Positions 1 through 8,313 of a DNA stretch of 12,011 nucleotides are shown piece after piece. The translations under genes were made by a program, and so were the position numbers. The notes below the pieces were generated by a model. That model was not told the DNA's origin and did not search any database. It saw only the letters and a program-made list of their open reading frames with translations. Each line of letters begins with the position of its first letter. The first letter of the stretch is position 1. The DNA comes from Leptolyngbyaceae cyanobacterium CSSed165cm_216 (GTDB lineage: Bacteria; Cyanobacteriota; Cyanobacteriia; Phormidesmidales; Phormidesmidaceae), in assembly GCA_007135385.1 (NCBI GenBank), contig SLIY01000202.1, positions 1 to 12,011 of the forward strand. The letters are read 5' to 3'.

Positions 1-46
1 TAGAGCATTACTGACCGATCGTATTTGACGAATTTGGATTCTTGCT

Positions 47-259
47 ATGCTAGCCAACCTAAGCAGTTCTTATCTGGGTCAGTCACCTGCCAGAGTCAGC
101 GTCTTGGGTATTCTCTTCTTTCTGTTGGGTGCGCCCCACATTTACGGGGCCTTAAAGCGACGGGCCCGGCGTCGTAAGCCGTTTGTGCCAACCCGTTATG
201 TTATGGTTGCGGCCCTGGCTAGCGCGATCGCTGGCGTTGTGGAACTATCCTTGCTTTAG
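47..259 (+). CDS. Small two-helix membrane protein, unknown function
   Basis: The 70-residue product has two hydrophobic segments, about residues 17-35 and 51-69, joined by a strongly basic loop (KRRARRRK, residues 37-44). By the positive-inside rule the loop should be cytoplasmic, giving a helical hairpin with both ends outside or in the lumen. There is no signal-peptidase site and no known catalytic motif. The ATG at 47 is preceded by a weak GGA (36-38) at 8 nt spacing. The gene is GC-rich (65% over 121-180) and carries a HIP1 octamer at 224-231, so it looks native. I do not recognise a named family. Its length and pattern fit small conserved cyanobacterial membrane proteins, but that is inference. 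A TTGACG (25-30) and TATGCT (46-51) pair overlaps the start codon; see rejected items. Confidence 0.6.
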   Translation: MLANLSSSYLGQSPARVSVLGILFFLLGAPHIYGALKRRARRRKPFVPTRYVMVAALASAIAGVVELSLL

Positions 260-442
260 GTCGATTGCTTCTGTGCCATCCTCTGACAGTCGACTCCTAG
301 ATCCTTGGTTAGAATAGTCTGGTCAACTGGCAATCGTTGTAGGCAGTTGATTCGACACTTATCAACCCCTTTGTTCTAGAACTTATCCTGAAATCAATCT
401 GTGTCTGAAGTGTGAGGTGAGTATAAACGCTGATCGATTAAG

Positions 443-468
443 CTGTAGAAACCCAAGGCTTACTACAG
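443..468 (+). promoter_or_regulatory. Inverted repeat in the leader of the receiver gene
   Basis: CTGTAG (443-448) and CTACAG (463-468) are perfect complements separated by 14 nt, ending 10 nt before the GTG start of the receiver gene and followed by a short T-rich stretch. It could be a weak leader hairpin or an operator. No Shine-Dalgarno sequence is present between it and the start codon. The rest of the 260-478 intergenic region is AT-richer than the flanks and contains a 10-bp palindrome GTTCTAGAAC (373-382). I can call no convincing promoter there. Confidence 0.25.
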
Positions 469-478
469 ATTTTCTACC

Positions 479-874
479 GTGTGCGTTCCCTCTGACTTTC
501 AAATCCTGGTCGTCGATGATATCGATGACAATGTCTTTTTCCTCCAAACTGTCTTAGAAACAGAGGGTTATCAGGTGGAAACTGCGACCGATGGTGATAC
601 GGCCTTAACTAAGGTAGAGAACTTTCAGCCCGACTTGATTTTGATGGATGTGATGATGCCTGATATGAATGGCTATGAAGTGACTCGTAAGATTCGTCAA
701 AATCCAGATTTGCGTTTTATTCCTATTTTGATGGTAACAGCCCATGACTATATTTACACTGATCAGCAATTGGCACTAGACCCTGACAACTTCATTCGTA
801 AACCGGTTGAATGTGATCAGTTGCTGTCTAAGGTAGCTACATTATTAGAAACTACAGTGAACCATCGGGACTAG
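479..874 (+). CDS. Stand-alone CheY-like response regulator receiver
   Basis: The 131-residue protein is a single REC domain with no output domain. The acidic pocket is D13-D14, the phospho-acceptor is D57 (in LILMDVMMPD), the switch residue is T87 and the conserved lysine is K108 (IRKP). All residues needed for phosphotransfer and acylphosphate chemistry are present. The usual GADD stretch before the lysine is replaced by ALDPDN. Proteins of this kind act as phosphate carriers or bind a partner protein rather than DNA. The first possible start after the in-frame stop at 446-448 is GTG 479, so the start is well fixed even though no Shine-Dalgarno is seen. It converges on the hybrid kinase gene 58 bp away; a functional link is plausible but unproven. 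Its base composition (42% GC over 541-840, counted by hand) is clearly lower than that of its neighbours. Confidence 0.92.
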   Translation: MCVPSDFQILVVDDIDDNVFFLQTVLETEGYQVETATDGDTALTKVENFQPDLILMDVMMPDMNGYEVTRKIRQNPDLRFIPILMVTAHDYIYTDQQLALDPDNFIRKPVECDQLLSKVATLLETTVNHRD

Positions 875-932
875 AAAAATTGCGTTGATTACGGTCATAA
901 CCTCCCGCCTTAAGGAATATGCTGTACTACTG

Positions 933-3900
933 TCAATTCACTAAACTGGCGATCGCGGCAATCAAATCAGCGGGCTCAAACGGCTTGCTAAGGTGGCGCT
1001 CAAATCCAGCCACGATCGCTTTTTGCTGATTAATATCTCCAGCGTAGGCTGTTAAGGCTATGGCCTTAGGGGTAGATTGCCGCCCAAGGGCGGCCAGTTG
1101 GTTACGCACTTGTTTGACTAGGGTGTAGCCATCCATATCGGGCATAGCGATATCGCTAATCAAAACATCGAAGGTTAGATTGGGCAAAGTGCGTAAGGCC
1201 TGGTGACCAGAGGATACGGCAGTCACTTCTGCCCCGGCTTGCTGGAGCACAAACACCAGTAGGTCGCGAGCATCTGCCTCGTCTTCAACCACTAAAATAC
1301 GGATATCCCCTAAGGTGGCAGCCTGATGAGACCCATCAGCCTGGGGTGTGCCGCCATCACTAGCCTGGGCGAAGTCAAGGCTACGGGCGATGGGCAGTTG
1401 CACGGTGAAGGTAGCCCCTTGGTCGTCGCCAGCACTGGTGGCAGCAATGGTGCCCCCATGCAATTCGACCAGTTGCCGGGCGATCGCCAGCCCCAGGCCC
1501 AAACCGCCAAACTTACGGGTGGTTTTGCTATCAGCTTGGCGAAACCGCTCAAAAATATAAGGAATAAAGGCTGGATCGATGCCTTTCCCGGTATCGGTGA
1601 TCGTAATCTCGGCCTGATTAACCCTCTTATCCGAGCAGATCAGCCCCAAGCGAATGGTCACAAGGCCCCCCTCTGGGGTGAACTTAATCGCATTGGATAA
1701 CAGGTTCCACACCACCTGCTGGAGGCGACCAGCATCCCCCAGCACAGGGGGCACAGATGGGTCAAGCTGAGGCCGCAACTCGATCCGCTTGGCTTCTGCC
1801 GCCAGGCGCACGGTCTCCATCGACGCCTCGATCAAAGCTTGCAAACGAACTGCCGCCACCTCCAAGCTGAGCTTACCCTGCAAAATTCGCGAGACATCCA
1901 GTAGATCGGCAATCAGTTGAGTTTGGAGCTTGGCGTTACGTTCAATAGTTTCTAGGCCGCGGGTCAGGGTGGCGGCATCAGGCTGCCGCCTTTGCAGCAG
2001 CTGGGACCATCCCAAGATAGGATTGAGGGGCGACCGCAGTTCGTGAGACAGCACCGCCAAAAACTCATCTTTGATCCGATTAGCCGCTTCTGCTTCGCTG
2101 CGGGCAACTTGTTCGGCCTGGTAGAGACGGTTGTTATCGACGGCGATCGCGATCTGGTGGGCAATATTTTCGGCTAGGGCCAAATCAGCTGCTACATAGC
2201 GGCGACCCGACTCTGCGATCATAAAGTAAATTATCCCCAGCGCTTGTCCCCGAGCAATCAGGGGGGCCACAATACAGGACTTGAGCCCTAAAGCTTGCAG
2301 CTGGCGCAGGTGCCCTTGGTCTTGGGCCACCACTTCCAGGGCCGCTGCTTCAATGCTAGGCACCAGCCTGGTTTGGCCCGTACGCAGAAGCTTGGGGGCG
2401 CCTTCTGCATCGTCAAGGGATTGGGGATACTGGCGATGTATCTGCCAGCCCAGGTCTACCTTGGCCGGATCCGAATGGGCGATCGCCACTCGCTCTAGGC
2501 CATGGGTGGGATGTAGCAAGTCAATCATGCACCAATCCGCAAAGAACGGGACGACACGATCGGCCACCTGTTGCAGGGTTTCGGTATGGTTGAGCAATGA
2601 GGCCAACAGAGTACTGACATCCACCAACAGAGCGGCTCGGAACTGAGCCGCCTCAGCATCTAGACGGGCCGCCTGCTCGCGAATCAGTTGAGCCCGCTCC
2701 GCCTCGGCCAGTTTACGATCAGTAATATCAAAAAACGACGCCACCACCGCAAAGGGGGCTGAATCGTCCGGGTTAAACAGGGGACGGGTGTTGATCGAAA
2801 TCCAGGTGAGGCTGTTGTCAGGTTTATGGACCCCCATCACCACATTAGACTGGGGCTCGCCCGTGCGCAGGGTGACCATGGCTGGGTGCTGATCCCCCGG
2901 AAAGGGGGAGCCATCTTCATAGATGGAGGCCCAGCGAGGATCCAGAGAAGTACGCCCCATCATTTGATCGGCGGTGAGACCCAAGATGTTTTCTGCACTG
3001 GCATTACAGGTAAAGATAGTGCCATCAGCATGTTGCAGCACAATCCCCTCCGCCACCGTTTCAATCACCGAGCGATAGCGCTCTTCTGAGATTTGCAGCG
3101 TTAGTTCGGCCTGTTTGCGTTCGGTAATATCGCTAATGGACGCCACCATGTGAGTGAGTTGGCCATCGGTATCCAGCAACGGAGAGGCATTAACGCATAG
3201 GGTCACAGCTGTGCCATCGGCGTGGGTCATGGCCAGTTCTACCGCATACACCGGCTGTTTAGTGCGCATTACCTGGCTAAAGGCTAACTCTGCATCAACC
3301 AGGGGATCGCCATCTGGGGTGATCATCACCCAATTGACTTGATCGTAAGTTCGGCCGGTTAGCTCCGTGCGGCAGAGTCTTAAAATGTCCTCTGCCGCCG
3401 AGTTTGCGGTGACAATCTTGCCCTGCCGGTCAAACATCAAAATGCCGTCGGGAATCGTTTCAAAAATGCTAGACAGTCTGGCTTCACTGGCCCGCAGGGC
3501 ATTCTCCATCTGCTTGCGCTCGGTGATGTCGTGCATGACCACAACGGCCCCGTGGCAAGGACCATCGTTGATGGCGATCACTTGGCCACTGGCCAGCACG
3601 GTGCGAGCCGGTTTTCCCTTAGGGGCAATCACCATCTCGGTGCCATCCACCCGCTCTCCGCGCAACGCCCGAAATAAGGGCACTGATGCTTTCGTCAGGG
3701 GTGTTTTACCATCGGGCTGATAGAGGTCGTAGTATTCAGTCCACTGATCCGGCGACAAGGGTTGCTCCAATAAGCCATGAAAGTCACGAGCCGCCTGGTT
3801 AAACAGGGTTAAGAGCCCGGTTTCATCACAGGCCACAATGCCGGCCTGTACATTTTCCAGCAAGACCCGTAGCATTTCTCGCTCTTTTTTAAGGGCCGCT

Positions 3901-5003
3901 TCTGTGTGCTGTCGCTCAGCAATTTCCCGCTGCAGCTGTAGGTTAGCCTGGAAGAGTTCTGATGTGCGTTCAGCCACTAGGTGTTCAAGATTTTGCTGCA
4001 CCTGCTGCCGGGCCACATCAGTGGTTAAGCGTTCAAATTCCGTCGCAATCCGCAGGCCAAAAATGGGCAGTAGCACCTCGGTGAGTTGCACATTCGTCAG
4101 GGGCTTGGTGTCCATCACCCCCAGCAGCCCCAAAGGCTCTCCTTGAGCATCAAAGAAGGGAATGGCCGCATAGCTATCAATGCCCAGGGGACTTAGCAGC
4201 TGTGCCTCCGGGAATTGGCTCTTAACTCCGCTGGGATAACAACACAGTTGGCGCTGGCGCAACACCTCTCGACAAGGGGTGTGGTCCACTAAATAGTCAA
4301 AGTTGTCCAGAACTTGACCCCGGGCACAGGCGGCTACGGTTTGAATCTGATCCTGGCGATCGCCGTTTAGTAGGCCAATGTAAGCGTATTCAACCCCCAG
4401 CGCTACGGTCAGGTGTTGGACCAGAGCCACAAAAAAGGCCTCACCGGTTTCGGTGGCTACCCCTTGGGTAACCGCCAGCAGGGCTGTATCAATTTCACTC
4501 ACCCGCTGGGCCGCTAAACGCAGTTCCAGTTCATCCATCACCATGGCCGCCAGATCCGCCAGCAACGCCTGTTGCTCGGCGCTAATTCGCTCATGGGGTT
4601 GGGTGTCGAGTACGCATAGGGTACCCAGGACAAAGCCATCTTGGGTTTGTAGCGGCGCACCCGCATAGAAGCAGCAGCCTAACATCTGCTGGACCAGTGG
4701 CTGATGGGCAAATCGTGGGTCTTGCCGCACATCGGGCACCACTAGGACCTGGTCAGACAGAATGGCATGGCTGCAAAAGGAACTGTGCCGCTGCACCGCC
4801 TGAGTCGGTAACCCATAGCACGACTTAAACCAGGCCCTCGATTCGTCCACCAATGAGACGATGGCAATGGGCATATCCAGCAAACGAGCCACCAGAGCTG
4901 TAATTCGATCAAACCCAGCTTCGGGGGGTGTGTCTAGAATGTTGTATCGCCGCAGGGCTTCTAACCGTCCCGCTTCGTTGTCAGGTAGGGGAGCTGAAGG
5001 CAT
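933..5003 (-). CDS. Hybrid sensor histidine kinase, GAF2-PAS3-GAF-HisKA-HATPase-REC
   Basis: The 1356-residue protein has no transmembrane segment, so it should be a soluble sensor. Domains in order: GAF about 20-160 (starts with the typical LEALRRYNILDTPPEAGFDRI stretch); GAF about 170-325; coiled coil about 325-375; three PAS/PAC units about 375-497, 505-630 and 640-764, each closing with DITERK or DITDRK; a linker helix 765-795; a third GAF about 795-960; HisKA with phospho-histidine H987 (SHELRSP); HATPase_c with N box N1100/N1104, G1 box D1137-G1141, F box FERFRQ (1151-1156) and G2 box GGLGLGL (1166-1172); C-terminal REC with D1241, phospho-acceptor D1284, T1318 and K1340. Every catalytic box is intact, so autophosphorylation on H987 and transfer to D1284 are expected. 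GAF cysteines (for example C77, C110-C111, C244, C254-C255) are not in a clear bilin-binding context. The signal sensed is unknown. No Shine-Dalgarno is seen before the ATG. The Crp/Fnr-like gene lies 133 bp upstream on the same strand. Confidence 0.96.
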   Translation of the reverse strand: MPSAPLPDNEAGRLEALRRYNILDTPPEAGFDRITALVARLLDMPIAIVSLVDESRAWFKSCYGLPTQAVQRHSSFCSHAILSDQVLVVPDVRQDPRFAHQPLVQQMLGCCFYAGAPLQTQDGFVLGTLCVLDTQPHERISAEQQALLADLAAMVMDELELRLAAQRVSEIDTALLAVTQGVATETGEAFFVALVQHLTVALGVEYAYIGLLNGDRQDQIQTVAACARGQVLDNFDYLVDHTPCREVLRQRQLCCYPSGVKSQFPEAQLLSPLGIDSYAAIPFFDAQGEPLGLLGVMDTKPLTNVQLTEVLLPIFGLRIATEFERLTTDVARQQVQQNLEHLVAERTSELFQANLQLQREIAERQHTEAALKKEREMLRVLLENVQAGIVACDETGLLTLFNQAARDFHGLLEQPLSPDQWTEYYDLYQPDGKTPLTKASVPLFRALRGERVDGTEMVIAPKGKPARTVLASGQVIAINDGPCHGAVVVMHDITERKQMENALRASEARLSSIFETIPDGILMFDRQGKIVTANSAAEDILRLCRTELTGRTYDQVNWVMITPDGDPLVDAELAFSQVMRTKQPVYAVELAMTHADGTAVTLCVNASPLLDTDGQLTHMVASISDITERKQAELTLQISEERYRSVIETVAEGIVLQHADGTIFTCNASAENILGLTADQMMGRTSLDPRWASIYEDGSPFPGDQHPAMVTLRTGEPQSNVVMGVHKPDNSLTWISINTRPLFNPDDSAPFAVVASFFDITDRKLAEAERAQLIREQAARLDAEAAQFRAALLVDVSTLLASLLNHTETLQQVADRVVPFFADWCMIDLLHPTHGLERVAIAHSDPAKVDLGWQIHRQYPQSLDDAEGAPKLLRTGQTRLVPSIEAAALEVVAQDQGHLRQLQALGLKSCIVAPLIARGQALGIIYFMIAESGRRYVAADLALAENIAHQIAIAVDNNRLYQAEQVARSEAEAANRIKDEFLAVLSHELRSPLNPILGWSQLLQRRQPDAATLTRGLETIERNAKLQTQLIADLLDVSRILQGKLSLEVAAVRLQALIEASMETVRLAAEAKRIELRPQLDPSVPPVLGDAGRLQQVVWNLLSNAIKFTPEGGLVTIRLGLICSDKRVNQAEITITDTGKGIDPAFIPYIFERFRQADSKTTRKFGGLGLGLAIARQLVELHGGTIAATSAGDDQGATFTVQLPIARSLDFAQASDGGTPQADGSHQAATLGDIRILVVEDEADARDLLVFVLQQAGAEVTAVSSGHQALRTLPNLTFDVLISDIAMPDMDGYTLVKQVRNQLAALGRQSTPKAIALTAYAGDINQQKAIVAGFERHLSKPFEPADLIAAIASLVN

Positions 5004-5136
5004 TAGCGAGCCAGAAACTGGGGTCAGGACAGGTGCGATCGCGTATCATCGTCTTCTTTACAAAGGATACGGTAAAACTTCCAGCAATAGGTGTCATCCT
5101 GGTACCATTGGCGGCACCTGCTCAAAATTCCCTGGT

Positions 5137-5934
5137 CTATTTCAATGGCCACCAAGACACCTTATCGCGGGTCGCTCCGTACACCGCTTTCAACCCCTCA
5201 GGATCAACCACCTGCACCAAATCATGGGTCGAGTCAGAAGCCTTATTTGGTTTCAGATACCCTGCCTTAGTCAGTCCCTTCAGCACCTGCTCAACGGTGC
5301 GGTGGTTGAGTTGGCAGGCGCGGGCAATCAAATCGATCGGCAGATCAAACCAATACTCTGCCTTTGGCCCTTTGGGTTGACTACCCAAGTTACGCTCCTG
5401 ATACACCAGTGCCCGCAACAATGCGGCCACCGCCTGGGGGGGATAGGTGCTGCAATTCAGCAGATGGTACTGAAATTTTTCCCGTAGCTCAAACAGCAGA
5501 GCGTAGCGGTGGCGAAACTCCGCGTTTTGCTCATAGAGCGTTTGCACCACTGCCCCAGGAACCTTGATCACATCGGTAGTCTTATAGGCTTCAACCAGAC
5601 TGGGAAAGGCCCGTGCCACAGTCCCAAATCCAACCGATAAGTTGCGCATACCGAAACAGCCCCCTGGGTAAGTGATGGCAGTCACCCGGTCCAGCGGCGT
5701 ACTGCGCATGATGACCGGCCCCCCATCCACCACCACATAGAGATGCTCCAGCCAGGTCTGGGGCCGAAAGGCGGTATATACAGGCCGGTTAGAGTATAGC
5801 TTCTCAGTCACCAGTGTCTGATCGTCTAGGGCCTGGAACAACGGCTCTTGCTCCAGGCCATGAAACAAAAAGCTGCCAGTGGTCAAGGTTTTGACTGCCG
5901 CTGACCGTAAACTCTGCTCCGTTTGCCGTGCCAT
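5137..5934 (-). CDS. Crp/Fnr-family transcriptional regulator, divergent
   Basis: The 265-residue protein has an N-terminal beta-rich region (about 25-130) fitting a cyclic-nucleotide-binding-like fold (GGCFGMRNLS at 91-100), a long dimerisation helix (about 130-165) and a C-terminal winged helix-turn-helix (about 165-260; DLIARACQLN followed by HRTVEQVLKGL, 201-221). Family assignment rests on this order and on the helix-turn-helix. Aligned by eye to E. coli CRP, the phosphate-binding cassette lacks the usual glutamate and arginine, and the DNA-contact triad R180/E181/R185 reads H211/R212/Q216. cAMP binding and a TGTGA-type target are therefore unlikely. An AGGG lies only 2 nt before the ATG, too close for a normal ribosome site, so the start is moderately sure. 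The gene is divergent from the SLC13 permease gene and lies upstream of the hybrid kinase on the same strand. Control of one or both neighbours, or of itself, is inference. Confidence 0.85.
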   Translation of the reverse strand: MARQTEQSLRSAAVKTLTTGSFLFHGLEQEPLFQALDDQTLVTEKLYSNRPVYTAFRPQTWLEHLYVVVDGGPVIMRSTPLDRVTAITYPGGCFGMRNLSVGFGTVARAFPSLVEAYKTTDVIKVPGAVVQTLYEQNAEFRHRYALLFELREKFQYHLLNCSTYPPQAVAALLRALVYQERNLGSQPKGPKAEYWFDLPIDLIARACQLNHRTVEQVLKGLTKAGYLKPNKASDSTHDLVQVVDPEGLKAVYGATRDKVSWWPLK

Positions 5935-6051
5935 ATCCCTGCCACAAAGGTTCCACCCGCCTATTCTCGCTTGAAACCATCATCAGCTCAAATAAATCTG
6001 ACTTCAATCTCAAGCAAAGTCCAGTCAATTTAAAAATTTAACTAAAGGTGT

Positions 6052-6075
6052 ATGCAATCGGTATTTATGTTGCAT
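6052..6075. promoter_or_regulatory. Inverted repeat ATGCAA-N12-TTGCAT, candidate operator
   Basis: Two perfect 6-bp arms lie 18 bp apart start to start in the region shared by the Crp/Fnr-like gene (minus) and the permease gene (plus), next to an AT-rich stretch (about 6030-6042) of the kind found at promoters. The geometry suits a dimeric regulator. Nothing in the sequence identifies the binding protein. Confidence 0.3.
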
Positions 6076-6100
6076 GATGGCAGGATAGTCTTGAGCGAGG

Positions 6101-6113
6101 GCTGAGACTCAGC
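6101..6113. promoter_or_regulatory. 13-bp palindrome GCTGAG-A-CTCAGC
   Basis: This perfect palindrome with a single central base lies between the Crp/Fnr-like gene and the permease gene. A one-base centre is too tight for an RNA hairpin at full stem length, so a protein-binding site on DNA is the more natural reading. It could equally be chance. Confidence 0.3.
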
Positions 6114-6141
6114 TAGGTTAGGTATCCCAGTCTGTCATTGA

Positions 6142-6165
6142 CTAGCCTGGCTGGTCTCAGGCTGG
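6142..6165 (+). promoter_or_regulatory. Stem-loop in the permease leader
   Basis: Bases 6142-6150 and 6157-6165 pair over nine positions, with two G-U pairs, around a 6-nt loop, about 60 nt before the permease start. A T-rich run (6172-6188) follows only after about 7 nt, so it does not look like a standard intrinsic terminator. It may be a leader RNA structure. No known riboswitch class is recognisable. Confidence 0.25.
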
Positions 6166-6223
6166 GTGCCTGGTTTGGTCTTGTTTTCAGCGGACTTACG
6201 CTTCCGTGCCATATGCATTCGTG

Positions 6224-8167
6224 ATGAAAAACACTCTGCTTCAATCTGAAAATCAACCTCAAGCTGATCCAGCCGGGTCTCCTCTGCCTCAGGTTATCTC
6301 GATTCATCGGCCCGGTCGTCGAGCCCAGGTCAAGATCGGAGTGGCAGCCCTGGTGCTGCTGGGGGTAGGAGTGGTGATGGGGTTATCGCCAATGCCCTTG
6401 GGTTGGCCGGGATGGTTGGCCATAGGGGTGACCCTAGGGGCCTTTTTGCTAAATGCGCTGACTAGCCTAGGGGCAGAAGTGGTATTTCTGGGGGCGCTGG
6501 CAGTGTTACTGCTGAGTGGGGTGCTCGATACCCCCACGGCCCTAGCTGGGTTTAGTAACCCTGGGATGATCACGGTAGCAGTCCTGTACATTGTGGTCGC
6601 TGGGTTGCAGCAAACCGGTGGGCTAGACCTGGTGTCGCACTCAGTATTGGGTTTGCCCCAAGGACAAACCAGGGCGTTAATCCGGTTGATTGTACCGGTG
6701 GTTAGCCTCAGTGCCTTTTTGAACAATACGCCCATCGTGGCTATGTTTATTCCGGCGGTGGGCGACTGGTGTCGCAAGTTACGCATTAGCCCCTCCAAAT
6801 TGATGATCCCCCTCAGCTATGCGGCAATTATGGGGGGCATGTGTACGCTGATTGGTACCAGCACCAACCTGGTGGTGAACGGACTGCTGATGGCTGAAAC
6901 GGATGGACCAGGGCTAGGCATGTTTGCTTTGGTACCGGTAGGTTTACCCTGTGCGATCGCCGGTAGCCTCATGCTAATTTTGGCCCAACGCTGGCTGTTA
7001 CCCCAGCGGAAACCCGCCATCACCGGCACCGACGACCCCCGGGAATACACCGTGGAAATGGTGGTAGAAGGCAACAGCCCCCTAGCCGGTAAGACCGTAG
7101 AAAAAGCGGGGCTGCGCCATTTACCTGGGCTATTTTTGACCGAAATTCAACGGGAAGAGCAGTTGTTAACCGCCATTAGCCCCCAGGAGACCCTGCGGGA
7201 GGGCGACCAACTGGTATTTGTGGGGATGGTCGATTCAATTGTGGACTTGAACCAAATTCGGGGCTTACAACCAGCCACTAACCAGGTGTTTAAGCTCGAC
7301 TCGCCTCGCTCCCAGCGATCGCTGCTTGAAGCTGTAGTATCTAATACCTGCCCCTTGGTAGGGGTAACCATCCGTGAGGGGCAGTTTCGCAGTCGTTATG
7401 GGGCGGTGGTATTGGCGGTGGGCCGCAACGGCGAACGTCTAGCTGGCAAAATTGGTGACATCCGTCTGCGTCCCGGTGACACTCTGCTATTAGAAGCTCA
7501 CCCCTCCTTTTTAGAGGAGCGGCGGGCCTCCCGGGACTTTTACCTGATTAGCCCTGTCCCCAACTCTGACCCCCTACGCCACGACAAAGCCCCGATTGCC
7601 TTTGGCATTTTGGTGCTGATGGTGGCCCTAGCCACCTTCGGTTGGCTGGACATGCTCAATGCCGCTATTTTGGCGGCGGTACTGATGGTGATCACCGGCT
7701 GCTGCTCGTTTCAACAAGGGTTTCGAGCTATTGACTGGTCAGTGATTTTGGTCGTGGCGGCAGCGTTAGCCCTAGGCAAAGCCCTGGAGGTGACTGGAGC
7801 TGCCTCAGCCTTTTCCATGGCGGTGTTGGGGGGCGTGGGCAGCAATCCTTGGGTGGCCCTGGCCGCTATCTATGCCATCACCAGTCTGCTGACGGAGGTG
7901 ATCACCAATAACGCCGCTGCCGCTGTGGTGTTTCCCATTGCCCTGTCCCTGTCCCAAAGCCTGGGGGTGAACTTTACGCCCTTTGCAGTAGCGATTATGA
8001 TTGGCGCTTCAGCGAGCTTTAGTACCCCCATTGGCTACCAAACTAACTTGATGGTCTACGGCCCAGGGGGATACAAGTTCACCGACTTTATGCGGGTAGG
8101 CATTCCCTTTAACCTGATGTTTTGGGGCCTGACAGTGCTGATAGCACCCCGCGTATTTCCGTTTTAG
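6224..8167 (+). CDS. SLC13/DASS-type permease with two TrkA-C domains
   Basis: From ATG 6224 the protein has 647 residues. An in-frame GTG at 6206 would add six; neither has a clear Shine-Dalgarno, so I prefer the ATG. A first membrane block (about 35-260) carries the ion-transporter-superfamily motifs NNTP (167-170) and GTSTN (211-215). A cytoplasmic insert holds two RCK_C/TrkA-C units (about 274-349 and 360-436), each with the typical REGDQLVFVG or RPGDTLLLEA ending. A second membrane block (about 458-645) repeats the motifs as TNNA (561-564) and STPIGYQTN (600-608). This two-repeat layout is that of sodium-coupled sulfate, dicarboxylate and related anion transporters of the inner membrane. 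The substrate cannot be read from sequence; sulfate is a common guess for cyanobacterial members. The gene is divergent from the Crp/Fnr-like regulator gene. Confidence 0.93.
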   Translation: MKNTLLQSENQPQADPAGSPLPQVISIHRPGRRAQVKIGVAALVLLGVGVVMGLSPMPLGWPGWLAIGVTLGAFLLNALTSLGAEVVFLGALAVLLLSGVLDTPTALAGFSNPGMITVAVLYIVVAGLQQTGGLDLVSHSVLGLPQGQTRALIRLIVPVVSLSAFLNNTPIVAMFIPAVGDWCRKLRISPSKLMIPLSYAAIMGGMCTLIGTSTNLVVNGLLMAETDGPGLGMFALVPVGLPCAIAGSLMLILAQRWLLPQRKPAITGTDDPREYTVEMVVEGNSPLAGKTVEKAGLRHLPGLFLTEIQREEQLLTAISPQETLREGDQLVFVGMVDSIVDLNQIRGLQPATNQVFKLDSPRSQRSLLEAVVSNTCPLVGVTIREGQFRSRYGAVVLAVGRNGERLAGKIGDIRLRPGDTLLLEAHPSFLEERRASRDFYLISPVPNSDPLRHDKAPIAFGILVLMVALATFGWLDMLNAAILAAVLMVITGCCSFQQGFRAIDWSVILVVAAALALGKALEVTGAASAFSMAVLGGVGSNPWVALAAIYAITSLLTEVITNNAAAAVVFPIALSLSQSLGVNFTPFAVAIMIGASASFSTPIGYQTNLMVYGPGGYKFTDFMRVGIPFNLMFWGLTVLIAPRVFPF

Positions 8168-8313
8168 GGCGAGTAGGGTAGCGTACCAAAAGGTCTGCCA
8201 CCCATTGGGATTAAGATACAAGCGGCTTTTTGCTTCGTCACCAATAGCTTCCACTGTCGGCATCACATCATCTATGTCATCATTGTTGTTACCTTGGCTT
8301 TGAGGCTTTTGCG

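Noticed and set aside
25..51. TTGACG and TATGCT as a promoter for the first small gene
   Set aside because: Spacing is only 15 bp and the -10 hexamer overlaps the ATG at 47, so transcription would start inside the gene. Retained only as a chance match.
4000..4960. Bilin-binding (phytochrome or cyanobacteriochrome) GAF domain in the hybrid kinase
   Set aside because: The first two GAF domains contain several cysteines, but none is in a Cys-His or DXCF context that I recognise. They look like ordinary GAF sensors.
1326..5487. Plus-strand open frames opposite the hybrid kinase and Crp/Fnr-like genes
   Set aside because: They run antisense to genes with complete domain architecture, have low-complexity or Arg/Ser/Pro-rich products and no recognisable motifs. 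Treated as shadows.
5804..6028. Minus-strand frame overlapping the start of the Crp/Fnr-like gene
   Set aside because: It shares most of its length with the regulator gene in another frame and has no family features.
6045..6065. NtcA site (GTA-N8-TAC) upstream of the permease gene
   Set aside because: GTATGCAATCGGTAT resembles the pattern but lacks the TAC half at the right spacing.
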